This document shows positions 36,157 to 44,798 of a stretch of 64,000 nt of DNA, piece by piece. The stretch is taken from NCBI RefSeq assembly GCF_900100765.1, contig NZ_FNFO01000004.1:310001-374000 (forward strand), in the 5' to 3' direction. Every line of letters starts with the position of its first letter. The first letter of the stretch is position 1. This DNA is from Catalinimonas alkaloidigena. Its GTDB lineage: Bacteria > Bacteroidota > Bacteroidia > Cytophagales > Flexibacteraceae. The translations under genes and the position numbers were made by a program. Below the pieces are notes generated by a model. The model was not told where the DNA came from and did not search any database. It saw only the letters and a list, made by a program, of their open reading frames with translations.

Positions 36157-39100
36157 ATGAAAACACACTTACATTCTCTGTTACAACTCTTCGCGCTGGT
36201 GGCCCTGTTGTGTACCGGCGATGTGCTCCGGGCCCAGTCCGTGGCGGTCACGGGCCGCGTGCTCGATGCCAACGGCGAAGGCATTCCCGGGGTGAACATC
36301 CTGGAACAAGGCTCCAACAACGGCACCATCACCGACGTGGAAGGCCACTTTTCGCTCAACGTGAACGCCAACGCTACGCTGGTGCTGAGCGCGGTAGGCT
36401 ACCTGGCGCAGGAAATTGCGCTGGCAGGCCGCGCTACCCTGGACGTTACCTTGCAGGAAGACGTAAAAGCGCTTGAAGAAGTCGTGGTGGTCGGCTACGG
36501 TACCACAACCCGCCAGAACATCACAACGTCGGTCGCCAAAGTCGATCCCAAGAACATTCCTACCCCGGCCAACAACTCCATCCCCGAACTGCTGTTCGGG
36601 CGGGCGGCCGGTTTGCAGGTCACGCAGCAAAGCTCCGAACCCGGCGGGAACATCAACCTCTCGATCCGCGGTCGCGGCAATCCGCTCGTGGTGGTCGACG
36701 GCGTCGTGTTTCCTTATTCCGGACTGGAACCCGACAACGGCGGGCTCGAACTCCAGGGCGTGCAGCGGGGCGGTCTGGCGGGCCTCAACCCGAACGACAT
36801 CGAATCGATCGAAGTCCTGAAAGACGCTTCGGCGGCGATTTATGGCGTCAATGCGGCCAACGGGGTCATCCTGATCACGACCAAAAAAGGGAAAGCCGGC
36901 CGGATGAACGTGAACTACTCAGGCAGCCGGTCGCTAGTCACGAACCTGCCTTACCTGGAGCCGCTGAACGCACAGGAGTACATGCGGAACTACAATCAGT
37001 TTACCCTCGACAAGTACCTGGCCGACAACCAGATGCAACCCTTCGGGCCTAATGCGGCCACAGGTTTCCAGCCCAAATATTCTGAAACGGACATTCAGAA
37101 CGCCGGCGAAGGAACCGACTGGCTGGGGGAAGTGCTGCGCAACGGCAGCATCGACAACCACACGCTCGGCATTACGGGCGGCTCCGAACGCGCTACCTAT
37201 TACTTCTCGGGCAGCTATTTTAATCAGGTGGGGACGATGAAAAACTCGGACCTGACGCGTTACAACGGGCGGCTCAACGTAGCCTTCCAACTCAACAAGC
37301 GGCTCACGTTCAACACCAGCGTCAACGCCAGCCGCAACTACTACGGCAACTCGACGGCGGGCTGGCAGACCGGCAACGCGGGCACACAAAGCTTCGGCGC
37401 GTTGCAAGCGGCGCTGGCGTACCCAAGTTCGGTCCCGGTGCGCGACGCGGACGGCAATTTCACGCAATTTGCCGTGATCGGCAACCCGGTTTCACTGCTC
37501 AACATCAACGACCAGACGATGTTTACGGGCCTGCTGGCCAATTTGTCGCTGGACGTAGACATCATTCCCGGCATGCTGACGGGAAAAGTACTTTACGGCA
37601 ACAACAGCGAAAACTCGGTTCGCGACTTCTTTATTCCGTCCACAGTGTTCTGGGGGCAACTGTTCCGCGCCCGTGGCTCGCTGAACGAAGCCCGACGTCA
37701 AAACCAGACGATGGAAGCGACGTTGTCCTTCAAGAAATCGCTCGGGGCCATTGCCTCGGTCGATGCCGTGGGCGGTGTGGGGCAATACATCGAAGACGGG
37801 ACGGGCTTTGGCATTGAGGCGTCCGACATGCTGGACGTGATCAACACCACGAATCTGGCGTCGGCTACGGGTCCTAAAACCACCACGTCGTACAAGTATT
37901 TCGAGAAGAAACGGTCGTTTTTCGGGCGGGCCTCGTTCGACGTGCTGGACCGGTATCTGCTGACGCTCACTTACCGTTACGACGGCTACGACAAGTTTTT
38001 CCCGAACCAGAAATACGCCGGTTTTCCGTCGGCTTCGGTCGGCTGGAAACTTTCGAACGAATCGTTCCTGAAAAACAATACGACGCTCAACCTGCTGAAA
38101 CTGCGGGCCAGCATGGGCACCACCGGCAACACCATCGGCTCGGTGGCGTACGGTGTGTTTGTGCCCGACCCCAACATCATCGTCTTCAACAACGGCGGCG
38201 TTGTCTACACACCCTATTACCAGACGGCCCTGGACCAACCCAACCTGAAGTGGCAGAAAACGGTCAACTCCAACATCGGACTCGACTTCGGGCTGTTCCG
38301 GGATCGGATCTCAGGCTCGCTCGACTGGTTCCACGACGACATCACGAACCTGCTGAACGCCAACGCCAACACGCCACAGCTTTCTTACATTTCGTCTGTG
38401 CCGCGCAACGGGGGGCGCACCATCCGACAGGGGGTGGAACTGGCCGTCAGCACGGCCAACGTACGGAGCGACGTGTTCGAGTGGAACAGCACGCTCAACA
38501 TCTCGCACTACTACTACCACTGGGTACGGCGGTTCGAGAACAACGACCTGCAACCGTATGTGCAGGTGGACGATCCGGTCAATGCCATCTACGTGTTTGA
38601 GACCGACGGCATTTTGCAACCCAACCAGGAAATACCCGAATGGCAGCCCGAAGGTGCGCGGATGGCCGGTGCCCCGCGGTTTGTCGACCGCAACGGCGAC
38701 AACACCCTCGACTACCAGGACGTGGTGCGTTACAACGCCGATCCACGGTTCATCCTCGGGTTCGGCAACTCGTTCCGCTACCGGAACTTTGACCTGAACG
38801 TGTTTCTGTACGGACAGCGCGGCGCCACCGGCTGGAACTACACCAGCATCTGGGCCGATCCCAACAACCTGATTTCGGGTAACCAGAGCGGTACCGACGC
38901 CCTGGGACGCGTGTGGAGCACCGCCAACCCGGACGGCACCTGGCCGGGCGTCAGCTACAACGAAACCACCCTGGGACTGCCCGCCAGTGTCGACACGCGC
39001 CTGGCACGCCGGGACTTTCTGCGCTGCCGCAACCTCACGCTGGGGTACAACGTCGATCCGGGCAGTGAGCGGAAGTATTTCCAGAGCCTGCGCGTCTACG

Positions 39101-39237
39101 TCGATGTGCAGAACGCCTTCCTGATTACGAAGTACGAAGGCGCCGATCCGGAAACGCAGGCCGCGAACGTGAAGGGCGGCCCGGCCCCCTACCCGATGGC
39201 GCGTACGTATTCGCTGGGCGTAAAAGCCAGCTTCTGA
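36157..39237 (+). CDS. SusC/RagA-family TonB-linked outer-membrane transporter
   Basis: A 1026-residue outer-membrane importer for oligosaccharides. Signal peptide (LFALVALLCTGDVLRAQ), carboxypeptidase-regulatory-like domain (VTGRVLDANGEGIPGVNI), TonB-box-like EEVVVVGYGT, plug with the SusC signature (IRGRGNPLVVVDGV, IESIEVLKDASAAIYGVNAANGVILITTKKG), and a barrel ending in YSLGVKASF with a terminal Phe. It is the first gene of the PUL operon and is followed 26 bases later by susD. Substrate is inferred from the GH53/GH2 genes downstream: beta-1,4-galacto-oligosaccharides. Confidence 0.97.
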   Translation: MKTHLHSLLQLFALVALLCTGDVLRAQSVAVTGRVLDANGEGIPGVNILEQGSNNGTITDVEGHFSLNVNANATLVLSAVGYLAQEIALAGRATLDVTLQEDVKALEEVVVVGYGTTTRQNITTSVAKVDPKNIPTPANNSIPELLFGRAAGLQVTQQSSEPGGNINLSIRGRGNPLVVVDGVVFPYSGLEPDNGGLELQGVQRGGLAGLNPNDIESIEVLKDASAAIYGVNAANGVILITTKKGKAGRMNVNYSGSRSLVTNLPYLEPLNAQEYMRNYNQFTLDKYLADNQMQPFGPNAATGFQPKYSETDIQNAGEGTDWLGEVLRNGSIDNHTLGITGGSERATYYFSGSYFNQVGTMKNSDLTRYNGRLNVAFQLNKRLTFNTSVNASRNYYGNSTAGWQTGNAGTQSFGALQAALAYPSSVPVRDADGNFTQFAVIGNPVSLLNINDQTMFTGLLANLSLDVDIIPGMLTGKVLYGNNSENSVRDFFIPSTVFWGQLFRARGSLNEARRQNQTMEATLSFKKSLGAIASVDAVGGVGQYIEDGTGFGIEASDMLDVINTTNLASATGPKTTTSYKYFEKKRSFFGRASFDVLDRYLLTLTYRYDGYDKFFPNQKYAGFPSASVGWKLSNESFLKNNTTLNLLKLRASMGTTGNTIGSVAYGVFVPDPNIIVFNNGGVVYTPYYQTALDQPNLKWQKTVNSNIGLDFGLFRDRISGSLDWFHDDITNLLNANANTPQLSYISSVPRNGGRTIRQGVELAVSTANVRSDVFEWNSTLNISHYYYHWVRRFENNDLQPYVQVDDPVNAIYVFETDGILQPNQEIPEWQPEGARMAGAPRFVDRNGDNTLDYQDVVRYNADPRFILGFGNSFRYRNFDLNVFLYGQRGATGWNYTSIWADPNNLISGNQSGTDALGRVWSTANPDGTWPGVSYNETTLGLPASVDTRLARRDFLRCRNLTLGYNVDPGSERKYFQSLRVYVDVQNAFLITKYEGADPETQAANVKGGPAPYPMARTYSLGVKASF

Positions 39238-39263
39238 TTCCACCACCTTTTGACCGAAATCTC

Positions 39264-40751
39264 ATGAAAAAACTATATTTTCTGCTCAGTACGCTGGTGC
39301 TGCTGGCCGGCGGCTGTACCGAAAACCTGGACCCGCAACTTTACGGATCGCTCTCGCCGGTCAACTTTCCGCAATCGGAAAACGATTTCGAGCTCTACAT
39401 GCTGGAAGTGTACAAGCCTTTCAATGCGAAGTGGGGTTACCAGGACCTGGACTGGCAAAACAACTTCTACAGCTACGAGTACGGCTACGTGCAGCTTTTC
39501 GACGCACCCACCGATCTGTTTGCGGAGTTTCCCGAATGGGGCGGCTTTTTCGAAGCCTTCAGCAAGGCCAATTTCGTCTTTCTGAAGACGCAGGGCCGCA
39601 CCAGTCACTTCGAGAAAGTCCGGTTTGTGACCCGCATCACGAAGATCATCGACGACCTGGAACAAGCCGACATTCGGGAAGAGCCTAAAAATCAATTCCT
39701 GGCCGAGGCCCACATGGCCCGCGGCTGGATCATGTACTACCTGCTGCACCTGTACGGCCCGCTGCCGGTGATTCTGGACCCGGCGTTGATCGGCACCGAC
39801 GCCGAAGACAACCTCACCCGTCCGGACCGGGCCACGTACGTGAGCGCCATTGCGGAAGACCTGCAATTTGCGGCAGAGCACCTGGACGCGTACCCCGCCG
39901 AATACGGCCGGTTTAATCGCGGCATTGCCCTGACGGTGCTGATGCGCCTGTACCTGAACGAGAAGAATTTTCAACAGGCCGAGGAAATCGGGCGCGAAAT
40001 TCAGACGATGGGCTACAGTTTGGTGGAAGATTACACGAGCCTGTTCCGCGAGGCGACGGAAATCAACAACGAAACCATTTTTGCGGTCTCCTGCCAGCCC
40101 GACCAGAGCGGCAACCAGAACCAGGGCAACATGAACGCCTTCGCGTTTTACTGTTACCCCTCTGATTACCCCGGCGAAAAAGTGCAGGGCGGCTGGCCCA
40201 GCCCCAACGGCGTTTACGCCGCCAACTGGTCGTTCTACGATTCGTTCGACCCGAACGACGAACGGCGGAATCTGCTGGTAGCCGAATACGTCAACAAAAG
40301 CGGCGAAACCCGCGACCGTAGCAACCTGCGCGGAGCAGTAGTAGCCAAGTATCCGGACGAAGGAGGAGGCACCAACGCCTTCCAGGGCAACGACCTGCCG
40401 CTGGCCCGCTATGCCGACGTGCTGCTGATGCTGGCCGAGGCCATCAACGAAACCAGCGGTCCTACGGCCGAGGCCGTCGAGCTGATCAACCAGGTGCGCC
40501 GCCGGGCGGGCATTGGCGATCTGCCCGAAGCCGACATCGCCTCGAAAGAGGCCCTACGCGATGCCATTCTCCGCGAACGCGGCTGGGAGCTTTATTTTGA
40601 AGGCTACCGCAAGATGGACCTGGTTCGCCACGGCAAATGGGAAGCGGCGTTGCAGTCGGTCGGCAAAACGCCGGGGCCGACGCTTCTCCCCCTCCCCGAC
40701 TACGCCATTAACAACAGCGGCGGCCAACTCACGCAAAACGAAGGATACTAA
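39264..40751 (+). CDS. SusD/RagB-family nutrient-binding lipoprotein
   Basis: A 495-residue surface lipoprotein (signal ending LAGGC, Cys 18) that forms the lid of the SusC transporter. Features: the conserved N-terminal LDPQLYGSLSPVNFPQSENDFELYM, SusD TPR-like helices (FLAEAHMARGWIMYYLLHLYGPLPVI), and the RagB C-terminal block (LPLARYADVLLMLAEAINE; AVELINQVRRRAGI; LREAIL-like ALRDAILRERGWELYFEGYRKMDLVR). Aromatic residues of the glycan site cannot be assigned by eye. A strong stem-loop follows the stop codon before the first enzyme gene. Confidence 0.97.
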   Translation: MKKLYFLLSTLVLLAGGCTENLDPQLYGSLSPVNFPQSENDFELYMLEVYKPFNAKWGYQDLDWQNNFYSYEYGYVQLFDAPTDLFAEFPEWGGFFEAFSKANFVFLKTQGRTSHFEKVRFVTRITKIIDDLEQADIREEPKNQFLAEAHMARGWIMYYLLHLYGPLPVILDPALIGTDAEDNLTRPDRATYVSAIAEDLQFAAEHLDAYPAEYGRFNRGIALTVLMRLYLNEKNFQQAEEIGREIQTMGYSLVEDYTSLFREATEINNETIFAVSCQPDQSGNQNQGNMNAFAFYCYPSDYPGEKVQGGWPSPNGVYAANWSFYDSFDPNDERRNLLVAEYVNKSGETRDRSNLRGAVVAKYPDEGGGTNAFQGNDLPLARYADVLLMLAEAINETSGPTAEAVELINQVRRRAGIGDLPEADIASKEALRDAILRERGWELYFEGYRKMDLVRHGKWEAALQSVGKTPGPTLLPLPDYAINNSGGQLTQNEGY

Positions 40752-40770
40752 TTGTTGCCTGACAGTAGAA

Positions 40771-40813
40771 AGAGGTCGAGCCTCCCGTCCGTGCGGGCGG
40801 GAGGTGCCCCTCT
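40771..40813 (+). terminator. Intercistronic stem-loop after susD
   Basis: CCTCCCGTCCG (40781-40791) pairs with CGGGCGGGAGG (40794-40804), with one T-G pair and the innermost pairs open to form the loop; the base is extended by AGAGG (40771-40775) with CCTCT (40809-40813). There is no T-run, so it may be a partial attenuator or an mRNA-stability element separating susCD from the enzyme genes rather than a full terminator. Confidence 0.55.
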
Positions 40814-40846
40814 TCGCTAAGTTCTCTCACACGACACCCCCGTTCC

Positions 40847-42058
40847 ATGCACCACCTCGCTACGTTTCTGCTGGTTGTACTGACGTGCCTGTTCGGCTGT
40901 ACTCCCCCGGAAGCGCCTACCGACCCGGAAGACACGCTCGCCGTGCCCACCCCTGACACCACGCTCCCTGCCGTCACGTTTTACCAGGGCGTGGATCTTT
41001 CGTACGTCAACCAGATTCTGGACCACGGCGGCACCTACCGGGATTCCGGCGAAGTCCGCAGTCCGTATCGGATTTTCAAAGATCATGGTGCCAACTTGGC
41101 CCGCTTCCGCCTGTGGCACCAGCCTACCTGGACCCGAGACGTGTACGGCAGTGCCGGAACGCAGCTTTACAACGACCTTGCCGACGTGACGGAAGCCATC
41201 CGGCTCGCCAAGGCGCAGGGCATGGCCATCAACCTGGATTTTCATTACTCCGATACGTGGACCGATCCCGGTAAGAATCAGGTCCCGGCCGCCTGGCGCG
41301 ACATCACCTCGCTCGATGTCCTGGCCGACTCGATTTACCAGTACACCTACCAGACCTTGCAGCACCTCGCGCAACGGGGCCTGATGCCGGAAATGGTGCA
41401 GATCGGCAACGAGATCAACTGCGGCTTTTATTTTACTGAGGCGCCCGCGGGCCTGCCGAAAGCTTCTGTGTGTCAGGAACCTGCCCACTGGCAGGCGCTC
41501 GGGCAGTTGCTGAACGCCGGCATCCGGGCCGTGCGCGAGGTGGCGAAATCAACGGACGTACAACCGCAGATCCTCCTGCACGTAGCCGACCCGAAAAACA
41601 TCACGTGGTGGTTCGACAACGTCACCACCACGGGCCAGGTACACGACTTTGATGTGCTTGGGTTTTCGTTCTACCCCCTCTGGCACAGCGAAGGGGTCCA
41701 ACTGGAGAACCTGGGCGAGCACGTGGCGCGCTACAAAAGCAAGTACCACAAACAAGTGATGATTCTGGAAACGGCTTATCCCTGGACCACCGAAGGGGCC
41801 GACAGCTATTCCAACATTTTCGGTAGTGGCACTCCGCTGGCGGGCTATCCGTTCACGAAGACCGGGCAGGCGCAACTGTTGCGGGAGATGACGCGCCAGA
41901 TGCGCAACGGCGGCGGCTACGGCATCATCTACTGGGAGCCCGCCTGGATCACCTCGCAGATGAAAGACCTGTGGGGCACCGGCTCCTCCTGGGAAAACGC
42001 CACCTTGTTCGATTTTCAGGGAGCACCGCTACCCGGCATGGCTTACCTGAAAGAATAG
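40847..42058 (+). CDS. GH53 endo-beta-1,4-galactanase, lipoprotein
   Basis: A 403-residue glycoside hydrolase of family 53, which cuts beta-1,4-galactan (arabinogalactan I, pectic side chains) internally. Lipoprotein signal ends LFGC (Cys 18), so it is likely surface-exposed to make oligosaccharides for SusCD. Family markers: GVDLSYVNQI, ARFRLWHQP, LDFHYSDTWTDPGKNQVPAAW; the acid/base Glu in MVQIGNEIN and the nucleophile Glu in MILETAYPWT; the C-terminal YGIIYWEPAWI. Length is normal. The Pro/Glu/Thr-rich linker after the Cys is usual for surface enzymes. Confidence 0.96.
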   Translation: MHHLATFLLVVLTCLFGCTPPEAPTDPEDTLAVPTPDTTLPAVTFYQGVDLSYVNQILDHGGTYRDSGEVRSPYRIFKDHGANLARFRLWHQPTWTRDVYGSAGTQLYNDLADVTEAIRLAKAQGMAINLDFHYSDTWTDPGKNQVPAAWRDITSLDVLADSIYQYTYQTLQHLAQRGLMPEMVQIGNEINCGFYFTEAPAGLPKASVCQEPAHWQALGQLLNAGIRAVREVAKSTDVQPQILLHVADPKNITWWFDNVTTTGQVHDFDVLGFSFYPLWHSEGVQLENLGEHVARYKSKYHKQVMILETAYPWTTEGADSYSNIFGSGTPLAGYPFTKTGQAQLLREMTRQMRNGGGYGIIYWEPAWITSQMKDLWGTGSSWENATLFDFQGAPLPGMAYLKE

Positions 42059-42183
42059 TCCGCGGGGCGTAATGTGCAAAGCGGTCAATCGGGGAAAGCG
42101 ATTTATCAGTCGCTCACCACACCACACGGGCCGCTCCTGCCCTGTCGAATCATGTTCCGATCAATCCTAACTTTTTACGTGCT

Positions 42184-44793
42184 TTGAAAAACGCTTTGGT
42201 TTCTTGCCTGTTCTTCGGGCTCGTGGCGCTTGCGCCGGTACTCGCCCCGTGCAGGGCGCAATCGTCCCGCGATGTGTACGTGGACGACGCAGGTGTCATG
42301 CGCTGGGGCGACACCAAAAAGGAAGTGCAGGGCTTCGGGGTGAATTACACGGTACCGTTTGCCTACGCCTACCGCGCGGCCGACCGGCTGGGTGTGGACC
42401 GCGAACAGGCCATTGCGCAGGACGTCTACCACCTGGCACGGCTGGGCTTCGACCTGTACCGGGTCCACGTGTGGGACGTAGAAATCAGCGATACTGTGGG
42501 GAATCTGCTGGACAACGACCACCTGCGGCTGCTGGACTTCACGCTGAACGAACTGAAAAAGCGGGGCATGCACTATTTTCTGACTCCCATTGCCTATTGG
42601 CCCAACGGCTACCCGGAACCTGCCGAGCCGACACCGGGGTTTGCGACCAAATACGGCAAAGAGGCGTGTCTGACCCATCCGGAGGCCATTGCAGCGCAGG
42701 AACGTTACCTGTTTCAGTTTCTGAACCACGTCAATCCCTACACGGGCGTGGCGTACAAGGACGATCCTGACCTGATTGCTTTCGAGGTATCGAACGAACC
42801 GCACCACCGGGGAACGCCCGAAGAGGTGACGGCTTTCATCAACCGGATGGTGGCGTCCATGCGACGGACGGGCTGCCGGAAACCGATCTTCTACAACATT
42901 AGCCACAGCATTCACCTGGCCGACGCCTACGCGGAGGCCGACATCCAGGGTGGTACGTTTCAGTGGTACCCGACCGGCCTGGGCGCACGCCACGAATTGC
43001 GGGGCAATCTGCTGCCGCACGTGGATGCGTACACGATTCCGTTCATCGACCGACCCGCCTACCGGAAGATGGCGCAGGTCGTGTATGAGTTTGACGCCGC
43101 CGACGTCGGTCGGTCGTACATTTATCCGGCGATGGCGCGCAGCTTCCGCACAGCGGGGATGCAGACGGCCACCCACTTTGCGTACGACCCGACCTTCCTG
43201 GCCCACACCAATACCGAGTACAGCACCCACTTTATGAACCTGGTGTATGCACCGCAAAAAGCGCTGAGCCTGATGCTGGCCGGAGAGATCTTTCACCGGG
43301 TGCCGCGGCACGCTTCTTACGGCACTTATCCCGCCGACACGGCCTTCGCCGGCTTCCGGGTGAGTTACGGGCAGGATCTGGCCGAGCTGGTGACCGATCA
43401 GAAATTCATTTACACCCACCATACGACCTCGGCGCCAAAACGGCTCCAGAAGCTGGAACAGATTGCCGGGTGGGGCCGATCGCCGCTGGTGCAGTACGAT
43501 GGCACGGGGGCGTATTTCCTCGACCGACTGGAAAAAGGCGTGTGGCGGCTGGAAGTGCTGCCCGATGCCGTCTGGGTCGACGATCCCTTTTCGGCCACGG
43601 GTTTGCAGAAAACGGTGGCGGTAACCCGCGCACAGGATCGTTCGCTGACGGTGCAACTGCCCGACCTGGGCGAAGGCTATACCCTCATGCCCCTTAACGA
43701 GGGAAATTCCTATCAAACGCAAGCCGAAGGCTCCACCTGCACCGTTCGTCCGGGCACGTATCTGCTTACGCGTCAGGGCAAACAAGCGAAATGGAAGGCC
43801 ACGGACCGCTGGAAGAACATCACGCTCGGGGAGTTTTACGGCCCCTCGTCGCCTCTTACCCAGACCTACGTGCGGCACACGCACACGCCCCCCGTCTCGG
43901 CCGGACAGCCGGTGGAACTGGACGTGCAGGTGGTTGCCCCGGAAACGCCCGACGCCGTAGAACTCTGGGCGTCTACGCAAGGCTGGCGACCGGAAAAAAT
44001 CAAGATGACGCCGCAAGGTGCGTATCGGTATCGCGCCGTACTGCCTGCCGATCAGGTGCGGGAGGGATTTCTGCGCTACTACATTACCGTTCAATGCCAG
44101 GGGCAGGCACGCACGTACCCGAACGATCAGGCCGGAGCGCCAACGGACTGGGATTTCGACCGCAGTTCCTCCTACCGTCTCTCTGTCGTGGCACCCAATG
44201 CCGGGACGCCGGTCGCCGGAACGCCGGTCACGTTATTCAATCCGCTGGAAGACGAAGCCTTTCTCCTGCACACGAACGATGCCAGTCGCTATCAACTGCT
44301 CCCGGGCGCGGGGCCAACGCCTCCTACGCTGCAGCTTCGCCTTCCGTCCCAACAACCCCTCGATCCGGAAAATCCGGAAGCTGAGCCCATCACCGACCAC
44401 AGTTTCCGGCTTTTTGTCGGCGATAAAGTTGCGCGTCGTGCAGCGGAGCTAAGTACCCAAACGCACCTCGTCGTCAGGGGCAACTCAGGTTCATCGGCCC
44501 ACTGCCCCGTACAGGTCGCGCTGGTGCTGAACGACGGCTCCGTCTACGGTGCCACGCTAACCCTATCGTCGGCAACGGAGGCGCACCGCGTCGCTTTGGC
44601 CGATTTGCAACCGGTGGCGCTGGTCACGTTGCCGCGCCCCTACCCCACCTTTTTGCCCTATTATTTCGAGAATCCAGCGCCGATTCCGTTTGACTTGCAT
44701 GCGGTAGAAAGCGTACAGTTTTCGATCGACCCTAGCGCTTCCGCACAAACGCAGCCGTCAACCCTTACCCTGGAAGGAATCTGGCTGGAATAA
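42184..44793 (+). CDS. Clan GH-A glycoside hydrolase, possibly GH147-type beta-galactosidase
   Basis: An 869-residue secreted enzyme: signal peptide (SCLFFGLVALAPVLAPCRAQ), a (beta/alpha)8 catalytic domain (about 30-430) of the GH5-like superfamily, then beta-sandwich domains. The probable acid/base is the Glu of FEVSNEPHH and the nucleophile the Glu of VVYEFDAAD. Together with GH53 and GH2 it suggests family GH147, known from galactan loci, but this was judged from context and cannot be separated from other GH-A families by eye. The reading frame has no ATG before the signal peptide: TTG at 42184 is the best start, and its bases overlap the stop of an 11-codon ATG frame (42152-42187). The GH2 gene follows after 5 bases. 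Confidence 0.85.
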   Translation: MKNALVSCLFFGLVALAPVLAPCRAQSSRDVYVDDAGVMRWGDTKKEVQGFGVNYTVPFAYAYRAADRLGVDREQAIAQDVYHLARLGFDLYRVHVWDVEISDTVGNLLDNDHLRLLDFTLNELKKRGMHYFLTPIAYWPNGYPEPAEPTPGFATKYGKEACLTHPEAIAAQERYLFQFLNHVNPYTGVAYKDDPDLIAFEVSNEPHHRGTPEEVTAFINRMVASMRRTGCRKPIFYNISHSIHLADAYAEADIQGGTFQWYPTGLGARHELRGNLLPHVDAYTIPFIDRPAYRKMAQVVYEFDAADVGRSYIYPAMARSFRTAGMQTATHFAYDPTFLAHTNTEYSTHFMNLVYAPQKALSLMLAGEIFHRVPRHASYGTYPADTAFAGFRVSYGQDLAELVTDQKFIYTHHTTSAPKRLQKLEQIAGWGRSPLVQYDGTGAYFLDRLEKGVWRLEVLPDAVWVDDPFSATGLQKTVAVTRAQDRSLTVQLPDLGEGYTLMPLNEGNSYQTQAEGSTCTVRPGTYLLTRQGKQAKWKATDRWKNITLGEFYGPSSPLTQTYVRHTHTPPVSAGQPVELDVQVVAPETPDAVELWASTQGWRPEKIKMTPQGAYRYRAVLPADQVREGFLRYYITVQCQGQARTYPNDQAGAPTDWDFDRSSSYRLSVVAPNAGTPVAGTPVTLFNPLEDEAFLLHTNDASRYQLLPGAGPTPPTLQLRLPSQQPLDPENPEAEPITDHSFRLFVGDKVARRAAELSTQTHLVVRGNSGSSAHCPVQVALVLNDGSVYGATLTLSSATEAHRVALADLQPVALVTLPRPYPTFLPYYFENPAPIPFDLHAVESVQFSIDPSASAQTQPSTLTLEGIWLE

Positions 44794-44798
44794 TTTTT

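Noticed and set aside
42175-44094. 639-residue frame opposite the GH-A gene
   Set aside because: Rich in Arg/His/Val with no domain, fully antisense to a well-supported enzyme.
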